A stretch of 64,000 nt of DNA, from positions 124,001 through 188,000 of the forward strand of contig NZ_JAKUHT010000012.1 in the NCBI RefSeq assembly GCF_022436705.1, given 5' to 3'. Below the pieces are notes generated by a model. It ran no database searches and was not told the origin of the DNA. It was given only the letters and a program-made list of their open reading frames with translations. Source of the stretch: Nocardioides sp. CFH 31398. Its GTDB lineage: Bacteria; Actinomycetota; Actinomycetes; Propionibacteriales; Nocardioidaceae. The position numbers and the translations under genes were made by a program. This document shows positions 1-8,685 of the stretch, one piece after another. The stretch's first letter is position 1. Each line of letters starts with the position of its first letter.

Positions 1-1325
1 TCCCCGAGCAGTACGTCGTCATCGGGTCAGGGCGCCACTCGCCGGGCACCGACGACGAGTTCCGCGAGCAGGTCCGTGGCGGGCTGCGCGACTCGGTGGA
101 CGACATCGACGACACGGTCCTCGAGGAGCTGCTGGGTCGCATCAGCTTCCAGACCTCCAACGCCGACGACGGCTCGGAGCTCGCGGCGGCCGTCCGCCGC
201 GCCGAGGACACCTTCTCCGACGACGGCCACGGCGAGTCCAAGCGCCTCGTCTACCTGTCCGTCCCGCCCGCGGCCATGGACGGGATGATCGGCATGCTCG
301 GCCGTGAGGGCCTGACCGACCGCGCGCGGCTGGTCATCGAGAAGCCGTTCGGCCTCGACCTCGAGTCGTCGCGCGAGCTGGACGCCTCGCTGAAGGAGGT
401 CGTCGACGAGGACCAGGTCTTCCGCATCGACCACTTCATCGGCAAGGAGGCGGTGCAGAACATCCTCGCGCTCCGCTTCGCCAACGGCCTGTTCGAGCCG
501 GCGTGGAACGCCTCGTCCATCGAGTCGGTGCAGATCGACGTCCCGGAGACCCTCAGGATGGAGGGCCGCGGCAGCTTCTACGAGTCCACCGGGTGCCTGC
601 GCGACATGATCTCCACCCACCTGTGCCAGCTCCTCGGGTTCGTGGCGCTGGAGGACCCGGGCGAGTTCGAGGAGAAGAAGCTCCGCGACGCCAAGGCCGA
701 CCTGTTCGCGAAGCTGCGGCCGCTGAACCCCGAGCGCGTGGTCTTCGGCCAGTACGACGGCTACCGCGAGGAGGAGGACGTCGCCGAGGACTCCGACGTC
801 GAGACCTTCGTCGCCCTCGAGGCGTACGTCGACTCCTACCGCTGGCGCGACGTGCCGTTCTACCTGCGCACGGGCAAGGCGCTCGCGGAGAGCCGCCGGA
901 CCATCACCCTTCGGTTCCGGACGCCGCACTCCCACATCTTCGAGGACGGCGCCGACGGCGATCGCCCCGCGGGCTGCAACGAGCTGGTGCTGGAGCTGAC
1001 CGACGAGCCGGAGATCTCCGTCGACGTCCGCGCGAAGCGTCCCGGCCCCGTCATGGAGCTCGCCGACGCGACCCTCCGTCTCGACATGGGCGAGGCGCTG
1101 CCCGACGACAAGCCCCTCGAGGCCTACGAGCGTCTGCTGCTCGACGTGCTGCGCGGCGACCGCACCCTGTTCACCCGCTCCGACGAGGTGGACCGGTTGT
1201 GGCAGGTGTGCGAGCCGGTGCTGCAGAACCGCCCCGAGGTCCACCCCTACGAGCCCGGGTCGTGGGGCCCGCAGGCCGCGATCGACCTGCCGCGCGCGGG
1301 CTGGCGCCTGGGCCGCGGGGAGTGA
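1..1325 (+). CDS. zwf: Glucose-6-phosphate dehydrogenase, 5'-truncated by the window edge
   Basis: Oxidises glucose 6-phosphate to 6-phosphogluconolactone with NAD(P)+, the entry step of the oxidative pentose phosphate pathway in the cytoplasm. The frame is open from base 3, so about 440 C-terminal residues are visible of a family usually near 500; the Rossmann N-terminus lies outside the window. The active-site block RIDHFIGKE (near 423-449) carries the catalytic His and substrate Lys, with Phe-Ile where many homologues have Tyr-Leu. The IEKPFG block is also present near 340. The stop overlaps the GTG start of the glycosidase by 4 bp, so the two are translationally coupled. gndA, for a later step of the same pathway, lies 5.8 kb downstream. 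Identification is very secure. Confidence 0.96.
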   Translation, partial: PEQYVVIGSGRHSPGTDDEFREQVRGGLRDSVDDIDDTVLEELLGRISFQTSNADDGSELAAAVRRAEDTFSDDGHGESKRLVYLSVPPAAMDGMIGMLGREGLTDRARLVIEKPFGLDLESSRELDASLKEVVDEDQVFRIDHFIGKEAVQNILALRFANGLFEPAWNASSIESVQIDVPETLRMEGRGSFYESTGCLRDMISTHLCQLLGFVALEDPGEFEEKKLRDAKADLFAKLRPLNPERVVFGQYDGYREEEDVAEDSDVETFVALEAYVDSYRWRDVPFYLRTGKALAESRRTITLRFRTPHSHIFEDGADGDRPAGCNELVLELTDEPEISVDVRAKRPGPVMELADATLRLDMGEALPDDKPLEAYERLLLDVLRGDRTLFTRSDEVDRLWQVCEPVLQNRPEVHPYEPGSWGPQAAIDLPRAGWRLGRGE

Positions 1326-3157
1326 GCCCACGGCGTACGACGGGCAACGAGCAGCCGTGGACGCCGATCAGCGACCACGGCCTCGTCGGTGACCTGCGCA
1401 CCTGCGCGCTGGTCGACACCGAGGGCACCGTCGACTGGTTCTGCGCGCCGCGCTTCGACTCCCCGAGCGTGTTCGGGTCCGTCCTCGACCCCGACGTGGC
1501 GGGCTCGTGGAGCCTGCGCCCGGCCGAGGGGACGCCGACGACCCAGCAGTACTACTTCCCCGACTCCGCCATCCTCGTCACCCGCTTCCTCACCGAGGAG
1601 GGCGTGGCGGAGGTCCACGACTTCATGCCCCTGCTGGCCTCCCACGACGCCCAGCACCGGCAGCGTCTCGTCCGCCGGGTGGTCGCCGTCCGCGGGACCG
1701 CCCGGATGGCCATGCGGCTCGCCGCGCGACCGGACTACGGGCGCGTCGAGCCGACCCCGGACCGCCGCGACAACGGCGTCCTGATCGAGGACGGCGAGCT
1801 GTCGCTCGGCCTGTCCGCCAGCGTCGACCTCGAGGTCGACGGCGCGGACGTCGTCGCCGACGTGACGCTGAGGACGGGGGAGCAGGCGCTGTTCGTGCTC
1901 GAGGTGCTCGAGCCGGGCGACGAGATGCGCGGCACCGACGACGAGGACGTCGCCGACCTGTTCGACGCCACCGCCGGGTTCTGGCGCTCGTGGCTGTCGA
2001 CGTCGACGTACACCGGGCGCTGGCGCGAGATGGTCGAGCGGTCCGCCATCACCCTGAAGCTGCTGACCCACGAGCCCACGGGCGCGATCGTGGCGGCGCC
2101 GACGACCAGCCTCCCCGAGCACGTCGGGGGCAGCCGCAACTGGGACTACCGCTACGTGTGGATGCGCGACGCCGCGTTCAGCCTGTACGCCCTGCTCCGG
2201 CTCGGGTTCACCGACGAGGCGGGTGCCTTCGTGGAGTGGCTGTCGCAGCGGCTGGGGGAGCGCGGCACCGACGACGAGGAGCTCGGCCCCCTGCGGGTGC
2301 TCTACACGATCGACGGGGAGGTGCCCACCGAGGAGCACGAGCTGGACCACCTCGCCGGCTACCGCGACTCCCGTCCCGTGCGGGTGGGCAACGCCGCGGT
2401 GGCGCAGCTGCAGCTGGACATCTACGGCGAGCTGATCGACTCGATCTACCTCTACAACAAGTACGGCCCCGGCATCAGCCACGACGCCTGGAGCGACCTG
2501 CTCGTCATCGTCGAGTGGCTGATGGAGCACTGGGACGACGACGACGCGGGCATGTGGGAGATCCGCGACGACCCGAAGCCGCACACGACGTCGCGCCTCA
2601 TGGCCTGGGTGGCCATCGAGCGCATGATCCGCGTCGCGCGGCAGCGCGGCCTGCCCGGCGACGTCCCCCGGTGGTCGCAGGTCCGCGACGAGATCTACCA
2701 CCGCATCCAGGCGGAGAGCTGGAACGACGAGGTCGGCGCCTACATGCAGTACGAGGACTCCGACGTCCTCGACGCCGGGGTCCTGCTGATGCCGATGGTG
2801 AAGTTCCTCGCCCCGAACGACCCGCGCTTCGTCTCCACGCTGGCGGTCATCGAGGACAGGCTCGTCTCCGACAGCCTCGTGTTCCGCTACGACCTCGACC
2901 ACGCCACCGACGGCCTCGACGGGGAGGAGGGCACCTTCTCCCTCTGCTCCTTCTGGTACGTCGAGGCGCTGACGCGGGTGGGACGGCTCGACGAGGCGCG
3001 CCTGGCGCTGGAGAAGATGTTCACCTACGCCAACCACCTCGGGCTGTACGCCGAGCAGGTCGGCCTCACCGGCGAGCAGCTCGGGAACTTCCCCCAGGCG
3101 TTCACGCACCTGTCCCTCATCAGCGCCGCGATCAACCTGGACCGCGCCCTGGGCTGA
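1322..3157 (+). CDS. Glycoside hydrolase family 15 protein (trehalase/glucoamylase-like)
   Basis: 611 residues. The start is the GTG at 1322, which overlaps the zwf stop (GTGA). The protein begins with the GH15 hallmark ISDHGLVGD and VDWFCAPRFDSPSVF, a beta-rich N-terminal domain. It then has the (alpha/alpha)6 toroid with RNWDYRYVWMRDA near residue 270 and the GEEGTF-CSFW block near residue 535, which should hold a catalytic acid. Homologues of this length in actinobacteria include acid trehalases that release two glucose from trehalose, and glucan-active enzymes. No signal peptide is visible, so a cytoplasmic role is likely. Co-transcription with zwf fits feeding released glucose into the pentose phosphate route. 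Substrate is inferred only from family and context. Confidence 0.9.
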   Translation: MSPRRTTGNEQPWTPISDHGLVGDLRTCALVDTEGTVDWFCAPRFDSPSVFGSVLDPDVAGSWSLRPAEGTPTTQQYYFPDSAILVTRFLTEEGVAEVHDFMPLLASHDAQHRQRLVRRVVAVRGTARMAMRLAARPDYGRVEPTPDRRDNGVLIEDGELSLGLSASVDLEVDGADVVADVTLRTGEQALFVLEVLEPGDEMRGTDDEDVADLFDATAGFWRSWLSTSTYTGRWREMVERSAITLKLLTHEPTGAIVAAPTTSLPEHVGGSRNWDYRYVWMRDAAFSLYALLRLGFTDEAGAFVEWLSQRLGERGTDDEELGPLRVLYTIDGEVPTEEHELDHLAGYRDSRPVRVGNAAVAQLQLDIYGELIDSIYLYNKYGPGISHDAWSDLLVIVEWLMEHWDDDDAGMWEIRDDPKPHTTSRLMAWVAIERMIRVARQRGLPGDVPRWSQVRDEIYHRIQAESWNDEVGAYMQYEDSDVLDAGVLLMPMVKFLAPNDPRFVSTLAVIEDRLVSDSLVFRYDLDHATDGLDGEEGTFSLCSFWYVEALTRVGRLDEARLALEKMFTYANHLGLYAEQVGLTGEQLGNFPQAFTHLSLISAAINLDRALG

Positions 3158-3190
3158 GCAGTCGATTACGGCCCGCGGCGGCCCCGCTGC

Positions 3191-3196
3191 TAGAGT
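3191..3196 (+). promoter_or_regulatory. -10 element for tRNA-Lys
   Basis: TAGAGT hexamer 22 nt before the tRNA 5' end, in the short gap after the GH15 stop. The same hexamer precedes tRNA-Pro at 41899. No convincing -35 is visible. Confidence 0.45.
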
Positions 3197-3218
3197 TCAG
3201 GACGGCTCGACGAGCCAT

Positions 3219-3291
<73 letters not shown>

Positions 3292-3343
3292 CCGATCTTC
3301 ACCCGTCACGCCGTCCACGGCGTGACCCGCACCGCCTCGGCGG

Positions 3344-3616
3344 TCAGGGACGCAGCAGCCGCCACCAGCGGCCCGAGGGCTGCTCGACGCGGGCCCGCTC
3401 GGCGCGCTCCGCGCACAGCGCCGACGCCGTGTGCCCGACCGCGTGGGCCCGGGCGGTCGTCGCCGCCTCGTCGAGGCGGGGGGCGATGCCGACGGTCCGC
3501 CACCCGCAGCTGCAGCGGGCGTGCACCTCGTGCAGCATGCCGGAGCGCAGCGGCGCCGACGTCTCGACCGTGTGCGCCCCGCTGCCGATCCTGCTCATCG
3601 CCACGCCGACCGCCAT
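3344..3616 (-). CDS. Small hypothetical protein with a CxCGW motif
   Basis: 90 residues, family not recognised. The start is supported by a purine-rich ribosome binding site (GGGGGGAGACGAGG) directly before the ATG at 3616. The middle holds a single CSCGWRTVG stretch that resembles half of a zinc ribbon, with two His nearby. The C-terminus is Arg/Trp-rich. It converges on tRNA-Lys and is preceded on its own strand by a 174-bp gap containing a tandem repeat. It could be a small nucleic-acid-binding protein, but that is only a guess. It could also be a chance open frame, though the strong binding site argues against this. Confidence 0.5.
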   Translation of the reverse strand: MAVGVAMSRIGSGAHTVETSAPLRSGMLHEVHARCSCGWRTVGIAPRLDEAATTARAHAVGHTASALCAERAERARVEQPSGRWWRLLRP

Positions 3617-3708
3617 CCTCGTCTCCCCCCAGAAACGTCCTCGCGTCGTGCGAGTGCTCCGACGGTAGGGAAGACCACCGACAGCCCGTCACGGCTAGCA
3701 GAGCCGTT

Positions 3709-3731
3709 GCGGATTCCTTGCGGATTCCTTG
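3709..3731. repeat. 11-bp tandem duplication GCGGATTCCTT x2
   Basis: Two perfect adjacent copies of GCGGATTCCTT in the 174-bp gap between the small CxCGW protein and the CrtI-like gene. The rest of this gap (3617-3790) holds no gene that I can support. The duplication sits upstream of the small gene and might be part of its promoter or a binding site. Confidence 0.5.
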
Positions 3732-3790
3732 AGGCGGCTCGCCTCGAGCGCCCCGCCGCCCGACGAGCTCACCGACGGGTGGCCGGGCAC

Positions 3791-5389
3791 CTAGCGCTGC
3801 TCGAGCACCGCCATCGCGGCGTCGTGGCCGCCGAGGCCGGACACCGCGCCGCCGCGGCGCGCCCCCGACCCGCACAGCAGGACGGCGTCCGCGTCGGTCT
3901 GCACGCCCCACCGCTGCGCCGGCGTGTCCAGGGCGGCGCGGGACGACGCCCACGGCCACTCGAGGTCGCCGTGGAAGATGTGGCCGCCCGGCAGCGCGAG
4001 CTCGTGCTCGAGGTCGACCGGCGTGCGGACCTCGACGCAGGGCCGGCCGTCGGCGTCGCGGGCGAGGCAGTCCTCCAGCGGCTCGGCCAGGTGCTGCTGC
4101 AGCCCGGCCAGCGCACGCCGGGTGGCCTCGGCGCGGACCTGCTCGCCGTCCGGGCCCTCGAAGAGCGTCGAGGGGGTGTGGAGGCCGAAGTAGGTCAGCG
4201 TGTGCTGGCCCGCGGGCGCGTCCGGACCCAGGATCGAGGGGTCGGTCAGCGAGTGGCAGTAGACCTCGCCCGGGATGCGCTCGGGCAGCCGGCCGGCGGC
4301 CGCGTCGGCGTACGCCGCCTCCAGCGCAACGTACCCCTCGTCGAGGTGCAGCGTGCCCGCGTAGGCGACCTCCGGGTCGACGCCGGAGGCCAGCCGCGGG
4401 AGGCGGTCGAGCAGGAGGTTGATCTTGAGCTGGGCGCCGACCGGCTTGGTGGACGGGTCGGCGGCGCCACCCCGCAGGATCTCGAGCACCCAGGGCGCGA
4501 CGTTGGCGAGGACGTGGCCCGCCGGGACGGTGTGGCTGCCGGAGGCGTCGTCCCAGGTGACCTCGGCGCCGCCGCCGACGGCGCCGCGGTCGGCGGCGAT
4601 CCGGGAGACCCCGGCGCCCGTCAGGACGGTCGCCCCGAGCTGCTCGGCCCGCGCGCGCAGGGCGCCGGTGACCGCGCCCATGCCGCCGACCGGCACGCGC
4701 CACTCCCCGGTGCCGTTGCCGACGACGTGGTAGAGGAAGCAGCGGTTCGCCACCAGGCTCGGGTCGTCCAGGGAGACCGAGGTGCCGATCAGGCCGTCGG
4801 TGGCGACGGTGCCGCGCAGCAGGTCGTCGTCGAGGCGCTCGCGCACGGTCACGCCGAGCGGCGTCGCCACCAGCTCGCGCCACACCCGCTCATCGACCGC
4901 CGCCCGGACGTCGGCCTCGCGGGGCAGCGGCTGCATCAGGGTCGGGGCGACGGCCGCGGCCAGGGCCTCGGCGTCCGCGCCGAACGCCTGCCACTGCGCG
5001 TAGGCGTCGTCGCTGCCGGTGACCTCCGCGAACGAGCGCCGGGTCGCCTCGCCCTCCGGGCGCTCGACCAGCAGCCCGGTGGCCCGTCCGTCACGGACCA
5101 GCGGCGTGTACGACGCCGTGCGTCGTGACTCCAGCCTCAGGTCGAGGCCGAGGTCGGCCACCATCGCGTCGGGGAGCACGCTGACGAGGTAGCTGTAGCG
5201 CGACAGCCGCGCGGCGTGGCCGCTGAACGCCTGCGCCGACACCGCGGCGCCGCCGGTGTGCCCCAGTCGCTCGAGCACCAGGACCGACAGGCCGGCCCGG
5301 GCGAGGTAGCACGCGGCGACGAGGCCGTTGTGGCCGCCGCCGACGACCACGACGTCGTGGTGGTCGGTGGGGGCGAGGGGAGCGGACAT
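3791..5389 (-). CDS. Phytoene dehydrogenase-like FAD/NAD(P) oxidoreductase
   Basis: 532 residues. The N-terminus carries the dinucleotide-binding fingerprint VVVVGGGHNGLVAACYLARAG followed by an Asp/Glu-ending second strand (VLVLERLGHTGGAA), typical of the CrtI/phytoene-desaturase family and of bacterial homologues of PYROXD2. The C-terminus ends with the usual GSGARRGGAVSGLGGHDAA dinucleotide motif. No other carotenoid gene is nearby, so a general redox role is as likely as carotenoid desaturation. The ATG at 5389 is preferred over the in-frame TTG 9 nt upstream because a TAGGTT -10 hexamer ends 7 nt before it, which would give a leaderless mRNA. Substrate unknown. Confidence 0.88.
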   Translation of the reverse strand: MSAPLAPTDHHDVVVVGGGHNGLVAACYLARAGLSVLVLERLGHTGGAAVSAQAFSGHAARLSRYSYLVSVLPDAMVADLGLDLRLESRRTASYTPLVRDGRATGLLVERPEGEATRRSFAEVTGSDDAYAQWQAFGADAEALAAAVAPTLMQPLPREADVRAAVDERVWRELVATPLGVTVRERLDDDLLRGTVATDGLIGTSVSLDDPSLVANRCFLYHVVGNGTGEWRVPVGGMGAVTGALRARAEQLGATVLTGAGVSRIAADRGAVGGGAEVTWDDASGSHTVPAGHVLANVAPWVLEILRGGAADPSTKPVGAQLKINLLLDRLPRLASGVDPEVAYAGTLHLDEGYVALEAAYADAAAGRLPERIPGEVYCHSLTDPSILGPDAPAGQHTLTYFGLHTPSTLFEGPDGEQVRAEATRRALAGLQQHLAEPLEDCLARDADGRPCVEVRTPVDLEHELALPGGHIFHGDLEWPWASSRAALDTPAQRWGVQTDADAVLLCGSGARRGGAVSGLGGHDAAMAVLEQR

Positions 5390-5396
5390 GGTCGTC

Positions 5397-5402
5397 AACC
5401 TA
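5397..5402 (-). promoter_or_regulatory. -10 element of the CrtI-like gene, leaderless type
   Basis: TAGGTT on the minus strand, 7 nt before the ATG at 5389. The same geometry recurs at many genes in the window. Confidence 0.5.
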
Positions 5403-5462
5403 GGGGACCGGCCCCGGGACGCGTGTGGCCCCGTCCGGGATCGGACGGGGCCACACGAACGG

Positions 5463-5536
5463 GGTGAACGACGGGACTTGAACCCGCGACATCCGCGACC
5501 ACAACGCGGCGCTCTACCAGCTGAGCTACGCCCACC
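5463..5536 (-). tRNA. tRNA-His (anticodon GTG)
   Basis: Cloverleaf on the minus strand with acceptor GTGGGCG/CGTTCAC, D stem GCTC/GAGC and anticodon stem CCGCG/CGCGG around loop TTGTGGT, which gives GTG. The T stem is GCGGG/CCCGT. The discriminator is C and the base before the acceptor stem is G, which provides the G-1:C73 pair characteristic of tRNA-His. The given end includes that G. Confidence 0.97.
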
Positions 5537-5571
5537 ATGGCGGCACGCGGACCAGCCGCGAACCGGGAGAG

Positions 5572-5577
5572 ATCATA
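5572..5577 (-). promoter_or_regulatory. -10 element for tRNA-His
   Basis: TATGAT on the minus strand, a near-consensus -10, about 36 nt upstream of the tRNA 5' end and just past the end of orn. The distance implies a 5' leader that is processed off. Confidence 0.5.
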
Positions 5578-5586
5578 GCGGTCGCC

Positions 5587-6255
5587 TCAGGACGGGGCCG
5601 AACCGGCAGCCTCCTCGCCGGGCGCCTCACCCGGGGCGTCGGGCTCGCCGAGCCCGGTCAGCGCGCCGCCGTGGCGCTCCGCGATCGCCCGCGCCGTCGC
5701 GCTGTCCGGCCCCGGGGTGGGCACGAAGACGGCCTCCCGGTAGTACCGGAGCTCCTCGATGCTCTCGCGGATGTCGGCGAGGGCCCGGTGGTTGCCGCGC
5801 TTGGCCGGCGCCTGGAAGTAGGCGCGGGGGAACCAGCGGCGGGACAGCTCCTTGATCGAGGAGACGTCGATGATCCGGTAGTGCAGGGCCTTCTCCAGGT
5901 CCGGCATGTCCCGCGCGATGAACGCCCGGTCGGTGCCGACCGAGTTCCCGGCCAGGGGAGGGCGCGAGCCCTCGGGGCAGTGCTCGCGGACGTACGCCAG
6001 CACCTGCGCCTCCGCGTCCGCCAACGTCGTCCCCGCCTCGAGCTCCTCGAGCAGACCGGAGCTGCGGTGCATCTCGGTGACGTACTCGCCCATCTGCTCG
6101 AGCGCCTCGTCGGGCGGGCGGACGACGACGTCGACACCCTCACCCAGCACGGTGAGGTCGTAGTCCGTCACGAGCGCCGCGACCTCGACCAGCGCGTCGG
6201 CCCCCAGGTCGAGACCCGTCATCTCGCAGTCGATCCACACCAGTCGCTCGTTCAC
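5587..6255 (-). CDS. orn: Oligoribonuclease
   Basis: 222 residues. A 3'-to-5' exoribonuclease of the DEDDh family that degrades 2-5-nt RNA and the linear dinucleotides left by mRNA decay and cyclic-di-nucleotide hydrolysis. [10 protein letters not shown] near the N-terminus supplies the first Asp-Glu pair, [11 protein letters not shown] the second acidic block, and the C-terminal NHRALADI block the general-base His and last Asp. The core is about 190 residues; the last 30 are a Pro/Glu/Ala tail absent from the enterobacterial enzyme. The GTG start at 6255 follows a TAGGGT hexamer by 8 nt. It is divergent from the DsbA-like gene with only 77 bp between starts. Confidence 0.95.
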   Translation of the reverse strand: MNERLVWIDCEMTGLDLGADALVEVAALVTDYDLTVLGEGVDVVVRPPDEALEQMGEYVTEMHRSSGLLEELEAGTTLADAEAQVLAYVREHCPEGSRPPLAGNSVGTDRAFIARDMPDLEKALHYRIIDVSSIKELSRRWFPRAYFQAPAKRGNHRALADIRESIEELRYYREAVFVPTPGPDSATARAIAERHGGALTGLGEPDAPGEAPGEEAAGSAPS

Positions 6256-6318
6256 GGTCGTTCACCCTACGCACCGTGGAGGTTCCGGGGTCCTCAGGAC
6301 GGGTTCAGGATCCGTGTC

Positions 6319-6324
6319 TACCGT
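6319..6324 (+). promoter_or_regulatory. -10 element of the DsbA-like gene
   Basis: TACCGT 8 nt before the ATG at 6333, predicting a leaderless or near-leaderless transcript. Confidence 0.4.
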
Positions 6325-6332
6325 TCTGTCCC

Positions 6333-7085
6333 ATGGCGAACCGACCCAGCACGAAGCCGTCCCCGAAGGGCTCCGGGAAGGGCGCCGCGGCCCGCGCGGC
6401 CGCCGTCCGGGAGGAGCAGCAGAAGCGGGAGAGGCGCCGTGTGCTCGTCATGGGCGGCAGCGTCGCGGCAGTCGTGATCGCGTTGATCGTCGCCGCCGTC
6501 CTGGTCGTCAACAGCTCCGGGGTGGACACCGACGAGGTCCAGGCCGGGTCCAGCGACTACGGCCTGACGATCGGTCCCGAGGACGCCCCGACCGAGATCG
6601 TCATCTACGAGGACTTCCTGTGCCCCGCCTGCGGCGCCTTCGAGGCCGAGGCCAACGACGACCTCGCCCAGGCCGCGGCGGACGGCGACGCCCGGGTCGA
6701 GTACCGGCCCTTCGTGCTCCTCGACGGGTTCGACGACTACTCGCCCCGCGCCGTGAACGCCTTCGCCGTCGTCCTCGAGGAGTCCGGCCCCGAGGTCGCG
6801 AAGCGCTTCCACGACGAGCTGTACGCCGACCAGCCGTCCGAGTCCGACGCCACGTTCCCGGACGCCGACTGGCTGGTCGAGAAGGCCGTCGCGGCCGGCG
6901 CCGACGAGGCCGCCGTCCGCCCGGGCATCGAGGACATGGCGCAGCAGGACTTCGTCGAGCAGGCCACCTCCGAGGCGCAGTCGGCGGGCGTCAACAGCAC
7001 CCCGACCGTGATCGTCGACGGCGAGGTGGTCGGTGGGCAGACCATCGACGAGGTCGTCCAGAACACCCTCGACCAGGTCGGCTGA
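6333..7085 (+). CDS. Membrane-anchored DsbA-family thioredoxin-fold protein
   Basis: 250 residues. It has a basic cytoplasmic N-terminus of about 35 residues, one membrane segment at about 38-60, then an extracytoplasmic thioredoxin-like domain with FLCPACG at 95-101 (CPAC redox motif) and STPTVIVDG near the end, which supplies the cis-Pro loop. This is the layout of actinobacterial DsbA-like anchored oxidoreductases that introduce or isomerise disulfides outside the membrane. The ATG at 6333 was chosen because upstream in-frame sequence overlaps the promoter region. It is followed after 56 bp by gndA on the same strand. Partner (a VKOR or DsbB-like reoxidant) is not in the window. Confidence 0.88.
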   Translation: MANRPSTKPSPKGSGKGAAARAAAVREEQQKRERRRVLVMGGSVAAVVIALIVAAVLVVNSSGVDTDEVQAGSSDYGLTIGPEDAPTEIVIYEDFLCPACGAFEAEANDDLAQAAADGDARVEYRPFVLLDGFDDYSPRAVNAFAVVLEESGPEVAKRFHDELYADQPSESDATFPDADWLVEKAVAAGADEAAVRPGIEDMAQQDFVEQATSEAQSAGVNSTPTVIVDGEVVGGQTIDEVVQNTLDQVG

Positions 7086-7141
7086 GCCCCCCGGGGGCCG
7101 AGGCCGGGAATGCCCACGGCCCGTCGTGGTTGGCTGCTGAC

Positions 7142-8608
7142 ATGAGTGACGCCTCCTCCACCGACCCCCGCGCGACCATCGGCCTCACGGGCCTGGCGAC
7201 GATGGGCCGCAACCTGGCCCGCAACATGGCCCGCAACGGCTTCACCGTCGCGGTCCACAACCGGACCGCGGCCAAGACGACCGCGCTGGTCGACGAGTTC
7301 GGCGACGAGGGCGACTTCGTGGCCTCCGAGAGCCTCGAGGACTTCGTCGCCTCGATCCAGCGGCCGCGCGCCATCGTGATCATGGTCAAGGCCGGCCAGG
7401 CGACGGACGCGGTGATCGACGACCTGCTGCCCCTGCTCGACGCCGACGACATCGTGGTCGACGGCGGCAACGCGCACTACGAGGACACCCGTCGGCGCGA
7501 GAAGGCCCTGGCCGAGAAGGACATCCACTTCGTCGGCATGGGCGTCTCGGGCGGCGAGGTCGGCGCCCTCGAGGGCCCCTCGATCATGGTGGGCGGCTCC
7601 GAGCACGCCTACGAGACGCTGGGCCCGGTCGTCGAGCGGATCGCCGCCCAGGTCGACGGCACGCCCTGCGCGACCCACGTCGGCCCCGACGGCGCCGGCC
7701 ACTTCGTGAAGATGGTCCACAACGGCATCGAGTACGCCGACATGCAGCTCATCGCCGAGTCGTACGACCTGCTGCGCAACGTCCTCGGCATGGAGCCCGC
7801 CGAGATCGGTGAGGTCTTCGAGTCCTGGAACTCCGGCGACCTCGAGTCGTTCCTCATCGAGATGACCGCCGACGTCCTCCAGCACACCGACGCCGAGACC
7901 GGCAAGCCCTTCGTGGACGTCGTCGCCGACGAGGCGGAGCAGAAGGGGACGGGCCGGTGGACGGTGCAGACCGGGCTCGAGCTCGGCGTCCCCATCACCG
8001 GCATCGCCGAGGCCACGTTCGCGCGCAGCCTGTCCGGTCACGTCGAGCAGCGCGCGGCGGCCCGGTCGATGTTCGCCGAGGACCCCGAGGAGACCCCCGG
8101 TGACGCCATCGACGACCGGGAGCGCTTCGTCGAGGAGGTCCGCCTCGCCCTGTACGCCTCCAAGATCGTCGCCTACGCCCAGGGCTTCGACATGATCCGC
8201 GCGGGCGCGGAGCAGTTCGACTGGGACATCGACCTCGGGTCCATGGCCACCATCTGGCGCGGCGGCTGCATCATCCGCGCGCGGTTCCTGGACCGCATCC
8301 GCGAGGCGTTCGCCGACGAGCCCGACCTGACCACCCTGATGACGAACGGCTTCTTCGCCGACGCCCTGCACGAGGGCGTCGACGCCTGGCGCCACGTCGT
8401 CGCGACGGCCGCGCGGACCGGCGTCCCGGTGCCGGCGTTCGGGTCCTCCCTTTCGTACTTCGACGGGCTGCGCCGCGACCGGCTGCCCGCCTCGCTGATC
8501 CAGGGGCTGCGCGACAACTTCGGCGCCCACACCTACCGCCGGGTCGACCGCGAGGGCACCTTCCACACGCTGTGGGCGGGCGACCGGTCCGAGCAGGAGC
8601 AGGAGTGA
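7142..8608 (+). CDS. gndA: 6-phosphogluconate dehydrogenase, decarboxylating
   Basis: 488 residues, the normal length for the long homodimeric form. It converts 6-phosphogluconate to ribulose 5-phosphate and CO2 while reducing NADP+. The N-terminal fold begins GLTGLATMGRNLARNMARNG and reaches VHNRTAAK, where the Asn-Arg pair favours NADP. The signature FVKMVHNGIEYADMQLIAE holds the catalytic Lys and Asn, and the all-alpha C-terminal domain is complete. It uses the product made downstream of zwf, encoded 5.8 kb away, so the window carries both oxidative dehydrogenases. The ATG at 7142 gives the expected N-terminus. Confidence 0.96.
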   Translation: MSDASSTDPRATIGLTGLATMGRNLARNMARNGFTVAVHNRTAAKTTALVDEFGDEGDFVASESLEDFVASIQRPRAIVIMVKAGQATDAVIDDLLPLLDADDIVVDGGNAHYEDTRRREKALAEKDIHFVGMGVSGGEVGALEGPSIMVGGSEHAYETLGPVVERIAAQVDGTPCATHVGPDGAGHFVKMVHNGIEYADMQLIAESYDLLRNVLGMEPAEIGEVFESWNSGDLESFLIEMTADVLQHTDAETGKPFVDVVADEAEQKGTGRWTVQTGLELGVPITGIAEATFARSLSGHVEQRAAARSMFAEDPEETPGDAIDDRERFVEEVRLALYASKIVAYAQGFDMIRAGAEQFDWDIDLGSMATIWRGGCIIRARFLDRIREAFADEPDLTTLMTNGFFADALHEGVDAWRHVVATAARTGVPVPAFGSSLSYFDGLRRDRLPASLIQGLRDNFGAHTYRRVDREGTFHTLWAGDRSEQEQE

Positions 8609-8655
8609 GGGTCGTTCCGGGGGTCCGGCTACGGCAGGTCTGGCAACCTGGGGGC

Positions 8656-8685
8656 ATGGTCGGCGCGCGCAGGTCCCGCTCATGA
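8656..8685 (+). other. Possible 9-codon upstream ORF ending on the start of the PGPGW gene
   Basis: ATG at 8656 encodes MVGARRSRS and stops at TGA 8683-8685, which overlaps the ATG of the next gene in an ATGA junction. A CAACCT hexamer at 8644-8649 ends 6 nt before this ATG, the same spacing as the leaderless promoters elsewhere. If transcribed from there, the small frame would be read first and the PGPGW gene reached by re-initiation. Confidence 0.4.

Noticed and set aside
27..1331. Long minus-strand open frame opposite zwf
   Set aside because: Shadow of the high-GC zwf gene; the translation is Arg/Val/Ala-rich without family motifs. The same applies to the many long antisense frames elsewhere.
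5396..5398. TTG start of the CrtI-like gene
   Set aside because: It overlaps the -10 hexamer TAGGTT at 5397-5402; the ATG at 5389 fits better.
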